Counted from the stretch's first letter, positions 31,091 through 42,697 are shown. The stretch is DNA of 64,000 nucleotides from Semisulcospira habei (GCA_036245525.1 BTPG01000002.1:160914093-160978092); one strand, 5' to 3'. Numbers and translations: made by a program. The notes: a model not told the origin generated them from the letters alone.

Positions 31091-33295
31091 CTTACTTACT
31101 TACTTACGCCTGTCACCCCTACCCGGGTATAGGCCGTCGACGAGAGACCTCCAGCAACTCCTGTCCTGTGCTTCTCCTTCGATTCTACTCCAGGTGGTTC
31201 CCAGTCTCTTGATGTCTGCTTGGAGGTCTCGACGCCAGGAGTTTCTCGGCCTACCTCTTTTCCTCTTTCCCTGGGGGTTCCATGACAATGCCTGCCTAGT
31301 GATACTGGAAGCTGGCTTTCTCAGACTGTGACCGATCCATCCCCATCTTCTTCGCCCAATTTCATTCTCTGCTGTTATCTGCTCTGTTCTCTCCCAGAGT
31401 CTGACGTTGCTGATCTTCTCTGGCCAGTGGATTTTCAAAATTCTTCTAAGGCAACTGTTCATGAAGGTCTGTACTCTGTTGACTGTGGTTTTTGTCAATC
31501 TCCATGTCTCTGCTCCATATAGGAGAACTGCTTTTACATTGGAGTTGAAAATCCGGACTTTGGTGTGTTGTGACAGCTCTCTGGAACTCCATACTTTTTT
31601 CAACTGGAGAAAGGCTGCTCTGGCTTTACCGATTCGTGCTCTGACATCTGCATCAGTGCCGCCTTTTTTGTCTATGATGCTCCCGAGATAGGTGAAGGAC
31701 TCCACCTCCTCCAACGGGGTGCCAGCAAGCAAGACTGGTTCTTCCCTGGTTGCGTTCAGCCTCATTGTCTTTGTTTTCTGTTTGTGAATGGTGAGGCCCA
31801 CTTGGGACGAGATGTCAGCAAGCCTCGTGGTCTTGTCCTGCATTTGTTGATGAGTGTGGGACAGTAATGCCAAGTCGTCTGCAAAATCGAGGTCGTCAAG
31901 CTGTGTCCACAGTGTCCACTGTATTCCACTTCGTCTGTGCTCTGTGGTCATCTTCATGACCCAGTCTATGGCCAGTAGGAAGAGGAACGGAGACAGCAGA
32001 CACCCCTGCCTGACACCAGTTCTGACCTGGAGCTCTCTGGTGAACTGCCCTTCGTGGATCACGCGACATGTCATGCCATCATAGCTGCTCTTGATCAGGC
32101 GGACGAGCTTTGTGGGTACACCGTAGTGTCGTAGGAGTTTCCACAGAGTCTCTCGGTCCACGCTGTCAAATGATTTCTCATAATCCACAAAGTTGACGTA
32201 CAGCGGGGAGCTCCACTCCAGAGACTGTTCCACGATGATGCGGAGAGTGGCGATCTGGTCTGTACATGATCGGTTCTTCCTGAATCATGCTTGCTGGTCT
32301 CTCAGCTGGGGGTCAACGGAGCTCTTCATTCTCTCTAGGATGATCCTGTTGAAGACCTTTCCTGGTACTGACAGCAAGGTGATTCCTCTGTAGTTGGAAC
32401 ACTTGCTGAGGTCGCCTTTCTTGGGAAGCTTGATTAGGTACCCCTCCTTCCAGTCAGCTGGCATCACCTCCTCTTCCCAGATCTTTCCAAACAGTGGGTA
32501 CTGTTGTCTCTAGGTCTGCTTTCAGAGACTCCGCTGGGATGCCATCTGGCCCTGCTGCTTTGCCATTCTTCAAAAATGCCACTGCTTTTCTGATCTCTTC
32601 CCGGCTGGGTCTGTCACAGCTGATGGGTAGGTCGGTCTCTGCCGGCTGGATGTCGGGGGGGTCGGGTGGGCTAGGTCTGTTCAGTAACTCTTCAAAATAC
32701 TCGGCCCATCTGTCGAGTTGGTCTGCTCTGTCTGCAATAGGCTTGCCTTCTTTGTCTTTTACTGGTCTTTCTGTATGGCCATACTTACCCGACAATCTTC
32801 TGGTAATGTCGTAGAGCTGTTTCATGTTGCCGCTGCCTGCTGCCTTTTCTGCCTCTGCTGCCAGGCTGTCTGTGTAGGCCCTCTTGTCTGCCCTGATACT
32901 CCTCTTCACCTCGCGGTTGGCTTCCGAGTATTCCCCCTGTGCCCTTACTTTGGCTGCTCTCGTGCGACTGTTGTTGACCGCTGCTTTCTTCTGCTTCCTC
33001 GCTTCTATCTTCTTCAAGGTCTGTGCCGACAGCCAGTCCTTGTGGTGGTGTTTCCTGAACCCTACAGTGTCTTTGCAGGTTGAGTTCAGCGCCTCTCTAA
33101 CTGCCTTCCACTGCTGCTCTGTGGTGACCGCCTCCTCTTCATTTACTAGCTCCTGTAGCGCTTGAAACCGGTTGGACAGCACCAGTTTGAACTCTTCTCT
33201 AACTCCAGTTTCTCTCAGGAGGCCTACATTATAGCGCTGTCTTCTTGTTGTCTCTGTGCGGCTTTTCTTTAGCTTGAGCGTCAGTGGTAAAAGAG
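31088..33295 (-). pseudogene. RTE-like LINE, 5'-truncated, reverse transcriptase ORF with one shift and one stop
   Basis: Minus-strand RT ORF in three pieces: 33182-32454, 32467-32285 and 32233-31100. A frameshift lies near 32454-32467. A TGA at 32285 breaks the conserved DQQA-FRKNRSCTDQ motif (Gly expected). RT motifs: KAAGPDGIPAE, NYRGITLLSV, VDYEKSFDSVDR, TGVRQGCLLSP, FADDLAL (117-120 of the last piece), FTYLGS. The C-terminal GKRKRGRPRNSWRRDL block is typical of RTE-clade proteins. The stop codon lies inside the (AAGT)n 3' tail, so there is essentially no 3' UTR. The endonuclease and 5' end are absent; similarity fades near 33295. Very close to the fragment at 16727-17281. Confidence 0.85.
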
Positions 33296-34830
33296 CAAGA
33301 CCGGTCCCACCCAGGTATGCATCCGGTCACTCTGGTCCCGACGCCTCAAAATATCCGAGCAGAAGAATGTGAAGCACTCGGGGGCGTTTCGATCGGTATT
33401 CGTAGTTAGTAACTACAGGCTCCGATTTACTCATCAGGGAACCGGCCTACAATTCGCAGTCCATTTCTTGGTGTCTTCCTCTAAGTGTGTCGCATTTAAT
33501 TCCTTACATAAGGACATGTTATCCGTGTAGTCCTTGCATGTAACTGTAGTCCTGACGCGGCATTATTGATGTCCAGTATGGTCGCTTTCAAACCCTTGCA
33601 GTATTCCTGACGCGGTGTTATTGATGTCTAGTATGAACGCTTTCAAATCCTTGCAGTATTCGCGATGCGGTGTTATTGATGTCAAGTATGATCGCTTCAA
33701 ATCCTTGCAGGGCCCAGTCTTGTGTCGGGATCCGATTGTATCGCCGCGTCTTTTGTTCCCTCGGCGCTTGTGCCTGTCAGTTCCAAGGTCATTTCCTGCT
33801 CAGCGGGGCTTAGCCGCGATAAGACGCAAGGAACCGTTGGGCGGAGTTTGCGTGTATAGACGTGGGAGTCATGTTCTTTGTTTATTAATCCGTCCGTTTT
33901 GACGGATCAATCCCAGACTTAGTGTCGTTGTTGTTGTTGATTCCGCGTGTATTTGTGTTTGTAGACGATGCCGGTTGTTTGTGTGGCTGTGTTGCCTTCC
34001 ATGCGACAGACTAGTGTTTCTAGTATTGTCCTCTGCGTAGGTGGTATGCAGTGTTGCCGTGGTGCATATCTCACAGTTGATGCTTTAAAATCAGCTTAAT
34101 CATAGCTGTTGCTGCTGTTTTGGTGTGGCGGCTGTCGTTTCGTTGATTGCTGTTGTTGCCGTTGGCTTGTTGGGCCGCCTGAATTGTATACCGTTGTGGT
34201 GGTAGGTGCCGGGTTTTGTCGTTGTAGAAGGGCCTTCAATTCTTCGAGTGCTTCACAGAATAGTTGGCCTCGCTTGTTGCGAGCGTTCCAGTCCTCCTTT
34301 CACTTTTGTGCGCTTTAGAACGGGTTCTTTGTGACCAGTGTTGCCTGGTGTTGTAGATTAAAGTTGGTGCTGCGTAGTTTTGTGGTCGGTGTGAAGTAGA
34401 CAATGTCCGTTTCCTCTATTCCTTAGTCCGTGTTGTAGACAAAGTGGCTTGCCTTTCTCGTTGGCCGGCGGGAGGTAAGTCTTTTAGCAAACAGTATGAC
34501 GTCATAGCGTGTAGCGATTCATGACAGATGTCTCTTCAGTAAAGGGTTATGCCGTGGGGGGCTGCAGGGCCGATTGTTGGCCTCAGTTGAGTACCTGGCT
34601 CACACGTGTCTTGTTAAAGCAGCAGAAAAATAGGATCGCAGTGTAGTTTGTCGCTTGTTCTAGCTTGTCGATCGTGTGGTCACAGTCAGTGTTAAATTTT
34701 CCACCTGGATTTCCAGCCTTGTGGGAGACGTGTTACTTGGTGGTTTTCGTTCCATCCACCTTTTTTTCAGGTGTGGGGAGTGTGTTCCAACCACCCTATT
34801 ATAGGTGTGGGAGTGGGTCTCAACCGAAAA
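33296..34830. other. No gene recognised; contains a 55-bp triplication and shared 3' motif
   Basis: Three 52-55-bp units with GACGCGGTGTTATTGATGTC at 33554-33712. The stretch 34740-34828 (TTCGTTCCATCCACC, CAACCACCCTATTATAGGTG) recurs at 41500-41745, so the flanks of the LINE block are one dispersed repeat. No ORF with recognisable motifs. Confidence 0.5.
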
Positions 34831-36815
34831 ATAAAAAATTTATTTTATTAAAAAAATAATACATTTTAGAGAAAAATTTAATATTTGGTGTCTTGTGTGA
34901 CTGTTATAGGATGCACAAAAATAGCTTTCCACTTTAGGTCATTATATTTGTTCTCCCATTTTTCAATACATGTAGGTGGTGTCGTTTTATTTAAGAAAAC
35001 GTATATATCTCTTGTACCCTTTTTGTGTTTAAAGACAACACCCAAAGGTGTACCCAAATCGGTTACATCAACTGCATCGGTCCATATTCGTAACATTTTT
35101 CTTTTGTATTTTCGCATAGCACTTGTTCTACTATAGTATTCGAGAAAAGAAACATCTGCACCAAATATTTTACAGAAAACTTTGAAACTAATAATGTCGC
35201 CATTATCATCAAATACATCACCAATTGTACAAATATTTTTCAAAACCCACTTGTCGACAGATTTTGAAGTATCCTTTTCAGAAGTCGTGGGTTAAAAAAC
35301 AATGGTTCGCTTTTTTGAATGCATCAATACTTGGGGAACAGAAAAGATTATGATATTCTTGAAAAATTGCAGCCACTTCTTTCCAGAAGGGGTTATTCAT
35401 CTCTAAACTTTCTAGGAAATAAGCACCAACAACTTCACACTGTTTGATATTACCATACAAAGATGCGAGTAAAAGGTTCCAGTTATAGCCTGAAGACAAC
35501 ACTCTCTGAATCCAGGTGACCTTAAGTACTTTGTAAAAAACTTCAGTATCAATTACCTTGAGCCCTCCTGCTTCATACTGTCTGAAAACTGTGGTTCTTT
35601 TCACTTTATCTCTCTTCCCTCCCCAGATGAAGTTAAACATCGCACTATTAATTTTTTTTTAGAAGTACACTCCCTGGAGAGGGCAGAGAGATGAAGAGAT
35701 GAGAAAAAGTTAAATTTCGCAATTTCCACTGCTTTACAATTTTCCTAATTTTTGCAAGTTTCTGTTTATAATTCAGGAATATGATATCAGACAGTTCTGT
35801 AGAGAAGGTCACTCCCAGCAGTGTGAAGGTATCTGGATTCCAGGAGATGTTTAGATGTGGGGCATAGCGTGTAAGACAAAACCTATTAATGCCAATCCAA
35901 ACGGCAATAGGCTTCTCAAAATTAATTTTTAGTCCAGAAATAACTGCAAAATGTTCCAATTCTAGGATGACAGAATCAAATGATTTTTGTGACCCATCCA
36001 AAAACAATGACATGTCATCAGCAAACAGTGAGACTAAGAATTTCTGTTCCTTGCATTTTATACCTGAAATGTTCTTATTATTCCTCAACTTTATAGCCCC
36101 CCCCCCCCCCACCTGGGTCTGCCCTGGGGGACTTGGGTGGGGTTAACTACTTTTTAGTTCCCAGGGTCACCTTGGTCAGCCCCACAGGGTGGGTTTCCTT
36201 TTTATTCTGGGGCATGTGTTTCTGTCTACCTTTTTTAAACTCTCCCTACTGTCTGCGCTGCCTGCAGCTCTTGATATTGGATGTGTGTTGCTAAATGGTC
36301 TTAGCTTTATTTAGGCCCCATGGCGTAGGTTTATTTAACGTATTGGACCGGCTGGCGACATACATTCAATATTCTGTTTAGTTTTTGTTTCACAAGCAGT
36401 GCAGGCACGTCCTGAGAAAGCCTTGTTGCTGTCGGGACGTTAAGCAATGTACAATCAGTCAATCAACTTTATAGCCAACAGTTCAACACATATTAAAAAG
36501 ATATAAGGTGAGAGGGGATCCCCTTGTCTACAACCACGATCAACAGAGAAGCGACCAGACACCTGGCTGTTCACAATCAGACAAGATTCACTGTTTTTAT
36601 AACAAATTTTCACCCATTTTGTGATACCACAGCCAAAGTTATACATTTTTAAAGCTTTCTGAATAAATCAGTGAGAAACAGTCACTTTTTTTAAATCGAT
36701 GAGCAACAACAGTCCAGGCTTCTTAAATCTCTCTGTAAAATGAAGCACATCATACAGAAGTCTAATATTGTCGGAGATTGGTTGTTTGTCTCATGCATGA
36801 AGCAAAAGTAAGTCT
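34831..36815 (-). pseudogene. L1/Tx1-like LINE relic with nested SINE-like element
   Basis: Minus-strand translation in shifted pieces. 36800-36655: RLLYDVLHFTERFKKPGLLL, with a stop where the catalytic D-x-x-K-A-F-D box should be. 36646-36455: GCRQGDPLSPYIF. 36112-35648: SLFADDMSLFLDG, then FTLLGVTF. 35640-35278: FNFIWGGKRDKVKR, YEAGGLKVID. 35243-34878: the C-terminal end. Motif order and the W-G-K-RDKVKR / GGLKV.D blocks are those of L1/Tx1-type RT proteins common in molluscs. Endonuclease is absent. The 3' end is AT-rich (34831-34877). At least three frameshifts, one stop and a 365-bp insertion make it inactive. Confidence 0.8.
36099..36463 (+). mobile_element. SINE-like retroelement with 13-bp target-site duplication inside the L1 relic
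   Basis: CAACTTTATAGCC occurs at 36086-36098 and 36464-36476, exactly flanking the element. Joining the flanks restores the L1 reading LLAIKLRNN. It has the same C-run start and GACGTTAAGCAATGTACAA tail as 28000-28344, with a small internal duplication near 36300-36335. Confidence 0.9.
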
Positions 36816-37440
36816 ATGTTCTGGGCCAGTGGTCCGCCATCATCCATGGTAAACTTTAATGTTGTCATTTTCTTGAAGGCTATTCAAGCCAGAGTCTTCA
36901 AACTTGGCCCAAGGATACTTTGTGGCAAGACCTTTCTACACATACCAATTTGAGTGATCTCTCTCAAAGGTCATGGTCGCAGGAGATCAGGAAATAGGTC
37001 CAAAATAGTCATATTTTGACAAAATTTATGTTTTCTCAAATACTATGCTCAACTTCAAACCCAAACTTGGTACAAAGATTCCTTGTGATAAGACCTTTCT
37101 AATTCGACTGACCCCTCGGAAAGGTCACAAGAGATCAGGAAATAGGTCACCCACAGTAATGTTTGACAAAAGATGTTTTTCTCAAATACTGTTTACAACT
37201 TCAAATCCAAACTTGGTACAGAGATACCTAATGGTTAGACTGCATACTAATTTGGATGACCTGTCGAAAGGTCAAGGGTCACAAGAGATCAGGAAATAGG
37301 TCACAAACCCATTTTTTGATAAAAATTGTTTTTTCTTCCCTCCCAAACCTGGTACAGATCCTATGCATTCTAATTTGGACGACACCTTGGCAAGGTCAAG
37401 GGTCACAAGAACTCAGCAAATGATGTAAAAAAATGTCTGT
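36815..37440. repeat. Tandem repeat related to the recombinase-repeat flank
   Basis: About four diverged units with CAAACTTGGTACAAAGAT, AAGACCTTTCT and AAGGTCA...CAAGAGATCAGGAAATAGGTC. The first unit and its left neighbour (TTCTGGGCCAGTGGTC, CCATGGTAAAC) are reverse complements of 1180-1300 and 2088-2125. Confidence 0.7.
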
Positions 37441-38238
37441 GTTTTGGTAGTATTTTAGTTTTTATCAGGATGTAATGCACGCAGACTTGCCCCCAGCCAC
37501 CTTTCTTTTAGTCTGGCTGACCAGATTTTTACCCTTCCCGCCGTGAGATGGCCTTAGCCATCTGTGGGCAGTGGGCAGATGTTCACATCTGCACGGGACA
37601 TAGACGACCCCGCCCTCCACGAGTCGCCTGCTGCCTTGCAGGCCTGGCCGCTTGGCTGCGGAAAGGCTAAGGGAGGAAACCCCTGACATCAAAGCCCCCG
37701 TGTCTCCGGGGAAGGCTTTTGAGCCAGAGACTAGGACAAGGACAGTCTGATATAAAACCTACGACCCGAGGACCTCGATGCCATCGTCCCAGCTTGCTAG
37801 GCCATGGCAGATGAACCAAGGGTTTAAAGGGTGGGGCCAGTACTGCGCACACTGCACTCCACCAAAAAGCTCCACCGCGCAGGCTTTAGGAAACGTCCAC
37901 AGACCATGACACTGACCATTCCAAGTCCTGTAGCGACGGGCGAGGGGCGAAACGGCAGGTGAAAGATGTCACTGGAAGCCGCAGTCTCAAACCTGCATGC
38001 AGGCGCTTCAGGATATTGGTCGCCTGATGTTGACCTGGGGATGACAACATCACTCGGCACACCCTGAACGACCAAGCAGCCTTCTCTAGGGACAGCACTG
38101 CTTGCTCCACACGGAGAGGGGCCTAGAAAAGGTGGCCTAACCAAAGCTCGTCCCCTCGCAACCCCAGTTGGCTAGCCGCGGTCAACGGGCATCTTCTCCT
38201 GCGGTCAAAAAACAAGAAAGAATAACGGATCCACTCTC
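37441..38238 (+). other. Probable 5' untranslated part of RTE element 2
   Basis: GC-richer than the left flank, without a long plus ORF; directly precedes the endonuclease ATG. The true 5' end is not marked by a visible target duplication. Confidence 0.4.
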
Positions 38239-39084
38239 ATGACGACCACGACCGGACTCAACGTAGCATGCTGGAACGTCCGTACCATGCTCGACAAAGC
38301 AGACAGCGGACGCCCTGAACGTCGCTCCGCCCTCATTGCCCATGAATTGCGGAGGTTAAACATCGACATCGCCGCGCTCAGCGAAGTACGCCTTCCGGAC
38401 GAAGGCAGCCTCCAAGAACTTGGTGCTGGGTACACCCTCTACTGGTCAGGCAGGCCTGCATCAGAAAGACGGCTTTCAGGCGTGGGCTTCATGGTCAAGA
38501 CATCCATTGCGACTAAGCTGGAAAACCTACCAACGGGCCACTCAGACCGCATCATGTCCATGCGCCTCCCACTGAGACACCAGCAGCACGTCACCCTTCT
38601 CAGTGTGTACTCCCCAACCCTCCTGGCAGAGCCTGCTGAAAAGGACAAGTTTTACACTGACCTGCGCAGCCTCCTACAGAGTACCCCTGCAGACGACAAA
38701 GTCATCATCCTTGGCGACTTCAACGCCAGAGTGGGCCAGGACTCTGAAGCCTGGAAAGGAGTCCTCGGCAAGCATGGCGTGGGGAACTGCAATGACAATG
38801 GCCGCCTACTGTTGGAGTTCTGTGCGGAGCAGCAACTGGTCATCACCAACACTACTTTTCAGCAAAAGGACAGTCGAAAGACCACCTGGATGCATCCTCG
38901 CTCCAAACACTGGCACCTTATCGACTATGTCCTAGTGCGTCAGAGGGACCGCAGTGACGTCCTCCTCACCAGAGTGATGCCCAGCGCAGAGTGCCACACT
39001 GACCACCGCCTTGTCCGCTGCAAACTCAGGCTCCACTTCAAGCCAAAACCCAAGAAATGGGGGCCCCCCCAAGAAAAAGCTTGA
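38239..39084 (+). CDS. AP-type endonuclease domain of RTE element 2
   Basis: 281 residues. Apurinic endonuclease-like motifs in order: N8 and the CWNVRTML strand (11-18), SEVRLPDEG with the metal-binding Glu (48-56), the YSPT strand, LGDFNARVG (158-166), LIDYVLV, and TDHRLVRCKL with the catalytic Asp-His (254-263). It nicks target DNA to prime reverse transcription in this family. The frame ends 10 codons after a C7 run because of a one-base change; before that the protein leads directly into the RT part. All catalytic residues look present. Confidence 0.85.
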   Translation: MTTTTGLNVACWNVRTMLDKADSGRPERRSALIAHELRRLNIDIAALSEVRLPDEGSLQELGAGYTLYWSGRPASERRLSGVGFMVKTSIATKLENLPTGHSDRIMSMRLPLRHQQHVTLLSVYSPTLLAEPAEKDKFYTDLRSLLQSTPADDKVIILGDFNARVGQDSEAWKGVLGKHGVGNCNDNGRLLLEFCAEQQLVITNTTFQQKDSRKTTWMHPRSKHWHLIDYVLVRQRDRSDVLLTRVMPSAECHTDHRLVRCKLRLHFKPKPKKWGPPQEKA

Positions 39085-41467
39085 TGTTGCCAGCCTTCAG
39101 CGTGACGATGTGAAAGCTGCCTTTCAGACAGATTTACAGCGCAGGCTCAAAGACACAGCGGACCCAGTAGACTCCTCCCCTGAAACACTTTGGGAACAAC
39201 TGAAAACTGCTATTGCAAAATCCTCTGCAGAAGTCTTGGGTTTCGCCAGAAAGAAGAACAAAGACTGGTTTGACGAAAACGATGTAGAGATCCAGGAACA
39301 CCTAGCAAAAAAAAGAGCCGCCCATCAGGCCCACCTAGCCCAGCCTTCCTGCCCTGTGAAGAAGTCTGCCTTCCGCCTCGTCTGCAGCAGTCTCCAGCGC
39401 AAGCTCAGAGATCTCCAGAATGAGTGGTGGACCAGACTTGCACAGAGGACCCAGCTTTGTGCTGACAATGGTGACTACAGGGGCTTCTACGAAGCACTGA
39501 AAGCAGTGTATGGCCCCAGGCACCTGGTACAAAGTCCCCTGCGAAGCGCGAATGGCCAGGCACTCCTCACAGATAATACCTCCATCTTGAACCGCTGGTC
39601 GGAATACTTTCAGAGCCTCTTCGGCGCTGAGCGCACTGTTCAAGAAGCAGTCATCCTACAAATCCCACACCTCCCAGTAAAGGTTGAATTGGACGAACCG
39701 CCCACCGCTGAAGAGACCCTCACAGCCATCCACCAGCTCAAGAGTGGCAAAGCAGCAGGCATTGATGGAATACTGCCAGAGATCTGGAAACATGGAGGCA
39801 CAGCACTGCACAACAAGCTCCATGACCTCTTTCTCTGCTGCTGGGAGGAAGGAACACTACCAAAAGATCTCCGTGATGCAGTCGTTATCACCCTGTACAA
39901 GAACAAAGGCGAGAAGTCTGACTGTTCCAACTATCGGGGAATTACCCTGCTGTCCATTGCTGGGAAAATCCTTGCAAGGCTGCTCCTGAATCGGCTGGTA
40001 CCTGCCATCGCTGAAGACCAACTCCCAGAGGGCCAGTGTGGCTTCAGAGCAAACAGGAGCACCACCGATATGGTCTTTGTGCTGAGACAGCTACAGGAGA
40101 AGTGCCGCGAGCAGAACAAAGGGCTGTACGTAACATTTGTCGACCTAACAAAAGCGTTCGACACTGTGAGCAGGCAAGGCATGTGGCAGATCCTGGAGCG
40201 ACTTGGCTGTCCCCCAAAGTTCCTCAACATGATTGTCCAGCTACACGAGGACCAGCAAGGCCAGGTCAGACTCAACAATGACCTCTCAGAACCATTCCCT
40301 ATTCTCAACGGCGTAAAGCAGGGCTGCGTGCTGGCACCGACCCTCTTCACCATCTTTTTTAGCATGATGTTGAAGCAGGCCACAGTGGACCTCGATGATG
40401 ACGATGCAGTGTACATCAGGTATCGTCTCGATGGCAGCCTGTTCAACCTCAGACGACTGCAGGCCCACACGAAAACCCTAGACCAACTGATTCGTGAGCT
40501 GCTTTTTGCTGATGATGCTGCCCTCGTTGCACACACAGAGAGAGCCCTGCAGCGCATCACGACTTGCTTCGCAGATGCTGCCCAGCTCTTTGGACTCGAG
40601 GTCAGTCTGAAAAAGACAGAGGTCCTCCATCAGCCGGTACCCAAGACAGTGTATCGCCCTCCTCACATCACCATTGGCGAGTCTGAACTAAAGTCAGTGC
40701 ACCAGTTTACTTACCTTGGCTGCGTTATCACGTCGGACGCCAAGCTGGACAAGGAGCTTGACAGCAGGCTGGCAAAAGCGAACAGCGCTTTCGGGCGACT
40801 TTTCAAGCGGGTGTGGCACAATCAACAGCTGAAAACAGGCACCAAGATCAGCGTGTATAGAGCTGTGGTCCTCACCACCCTGCTGTATGGTTCCGAGTCC
40901 TGGGCACTCTACCGAAGCCAACTACGACTCCTCGAACGCTTCCACCAGCGCTGCCTGCGTACCATCCTGGGCATTCACTGGAGTGACTATGTCACCAACG
41001 TCGAGGTCCTTGAACAGGCTGAAACTGTGAGCATCGAGGCTTTGCTGCTGCGGACACAGCTCCGCTGGGCGGGGCATGTCTCCAGGATGGAGGATCATCG
41101 CCTACCAAAGATCACCCTGTTCGGCGAGCTTGCTACTGGACACCGTGACAGAGGGGCACCAAAAAAGAGATACAAAGACTGTCTCAAGAAGTCACTTAGT
41201 GCCTGCCAAATCGACCACCACCAGTGGTCTTCGCTTGCTGCGGACCGTGACACCTGGCGCTCCACCATTTACAAGGCAGCTGTCTCCTTTGAGGACTCTC
41301 ACAGAGCTAGCCTTAAGGACAAGCGGCTCAGGAGAAAAAACAGAGATGCCGCAGCTCAGAACCCTGACCATACCTTCCCCTGCAGCCACTGCGGTCGAAC
41401 CTGCCTGTCTCGGATTGGCCTCCGCAGCCACGAACAAGCCTGCAGACGTCGTGGGCAACTCCTATAA
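39011..41467 (+). CDS. Reverse transcriptase of RTE element 2
   Basis: 818 residues uninterrupted. The first ~18 residues are out-of-frame read of the endonuclease end; real homology starts at GGPPKKKLD. RT motifs: KAAGIDGILPE, NYRGITLLSIAGK, GFRANRSTTD, FVDLTKAFDTV (about 375-385), NGVKQGCVLAP, LLFADDAAL (about 497-505), LEVSLKKTEVL, FTYLGCVI. A thumb region and GHVSRMEDHRLPK segment follow. The extreme C-terminus has a Cys-Cys-His-Cys finger (FPCSHCGRTC...LRSHEQAC) often seen at the end of such molluscan EN-RT proteins. No stop or shift in this frame, so the copy is young. Confidence 0.88.
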   Translation: MSAANSGSTSSQNPRNGGPPKKKLDVASLQRDDVKAAFQTDLQRRLKDTADPVDSSPETLWEQLKTAIAKSSAEVLGFARKKNKDWFDENDVEIQEHLAKKRAAHQAHLAQPSCPVKKSAFRLVCSSLQRKLRDLQNEWWTRLAQRTQLCADNGDYRGFYEALKAVYGPRHLVQSPLRSANGQALLTDNTSILNRWSEYFQSLFGAERTVQEAVILQIPHLPVKVELDEPPTAEETLTAIHQLKSGKAAGIDGILPEIWKHGGTALHNKLHDLFLCCWEEGTLPKDLRDAVVITLYKNKGEKSDCSNYRGITLLSIAGKILARLLLNRLVPAIAEDQLPEGQCGFRANRSTTDMVFVLRQLQEKCREQNKGLYVTFVDLTKAFDTVSRQGMWQILERLGCPPKFLNMIVQLHEDQQGQVRLNNDLSEPFPILNGVKQGCVLAPTLFTIFFSMMLKQATVDLDDDDAVYIRYRLDGSLFNLRRLQAHTKTLDQLIRELLFADDAALVAHTERALQRITTCFADAAQLFGLEVSLKKTEVLHQPVPKTVYRPPHITIGESELKSVHQFTYLGCVITSDAKLDKELDSRLAKANSAFGRLFKRVWHNQQLKTGTKISVYRAVVLTTLLYGSESWALYRSQLRLLERFHQRCLRTILGIHWSDYVTNVEVLEQAETVSIEALLLRTQLRWAGHVSRMEDHRLPKITLFGELATGHRDRGAPKKRYKDCLKKSLSACQIDHHQWSSLAADRDTWRSTIYKAAVSFEDSHRASLKDKRLRRKNRDAAAQNPDHTFPCSHCGRTCLSRIGLRSHEQACRRRGQLL

Positions 41468-41499
41468 AATCTTCGTTCGCGAAGTCAAGCCAAGCAAGG

Positions 41500-41750
41500 G
41501 TCTCAACCACCCTATTATAGGTGTGGGAGTGGGTCTCAACCACCCTATTATAGGTGTGGGAGTCGGTCTCAACCACCCTATTATAGGTGTGGGAGTGGGT
41601 CTCAACCACCCTATTATAGGTGTGGGAGAATGGTCGAAGAGCTCCTTCTTGCTTGTGGTTTTCTTGGTTGTATTCGTTCCATCCACCCTTTATCAGGCGT
41701 GGGGAATGGGTCTCAACCACCCTGTTTCAGGTGTGGGAAACCATCGATGA
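41500..41750. repeat. 33-bp tandem array (four units) plus related unit
   Basis: Units GTCTCAACCACCCTATTATA plus GGTGTGGGAGTGG at 41502-41632; a diverged unit at 41710-41745. Single unit also at 34790-34825. Confidence 0.88.
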
Positions 41751-42697
41751 CTTTCTTCTTCCTTGTAGTTCTCCCTTGACATAGATGTCTTGGGTCTTGA
41801 TCGCCGTTTCTGCCGGAGTTAGGGCTGGCAGCTGTTGTTTCCTTCACGTCGTGACTGAATTTGTTAATCCCTTCCCTGCCTCTGTATGTACAATGTATGA
41901 GCTCTTTGTTTCTGAAATCTTCGTTCACTCAAGGATAAAAATTGACCCCTCCCCCCCCCCCCCCCCCACCACCACCACCTCGCCCCCCTTTTTTATTTTT
42001 AGATCAACAGAAAATAAGGTACAATACTCGTGAAGGCTTTAGCGCAGTTACTTCCAAACAAGAGTTTGTTCCCATGTTTTAAACCTCCGACCTCGGAAGC
42101 ATTCCTCACTTCCGTTGGGTGAGAGTTGGGCTGTGAGGAGGTAGCGGTAAGTTGATGCAGATTATTTTACGTTTTTTCACAAACTATTCCCACACATCCT
42201 CGTGGTCTGTCTCAAGCTTTCAGTCTGTCTCTAAGCTCCGGCCTTTATTAGATCTATGTTGGCGGGTTGAACACGTTTCGGCTGCTCAATAGCGGGAATG
42301 TGGGTCGCGTGTTGCCAGTGCAGCCCAGCTATTACACTTAGTGACTTTCAGTGCGACGCAATGCAGTACGTCAACGAGCTTTGCCGATTTCTAGACCGAC
42401 GCAAATGTGTGCTTTGTTTTACAGTTCCGCGCAGATAGTAGATAATAACACTTGTATGATAAGATTAATGGGAATTGGATGCATCACTTATGTGGAGACG
42501 TGGCTTCAATCTTGCACTTGAGTACGAGGGAGTAAGCTGTTCATGGTGTTTGAAATTGAATACTTGCCATTAGGCGTTGTCCGAGCTGTGTCGAGTGTTG
42601 AATGGCGCTCAGATTTAACACATGTACAAGAAACTGATGAAGCCATGATGACCACTTGAAACTGGAATTTGTTGAATAATAAAAATAGTAATAAGTA
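41751..42697. other. No gene recognised
   Basis: A C-run/CAC tract lies at 41948-41990. An open frame at 41785-42033 spans it and has no recognised motif. Confidence 0.4.

Larger units (their letters stand above)
38225..41500 (+). mobile_element. Near-intact RTE-like LINE (endonuclease + RT)
   Basis: Contains one endonuclease frame and one RT frame split by a single-base length change in a C7 run at 39064-39070; one base fewer would give a single protein of roughly 1,080 residues. The 3' UTR is only about 30 bp (41468-41500) and ends in CAAG repeats. A copy of just its last ~50 bp lies at 60172-60222. Short 3' UTR, simple-repeat tail and single EN-RT ORF fit the RTE clade. Confidence 0.85.
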
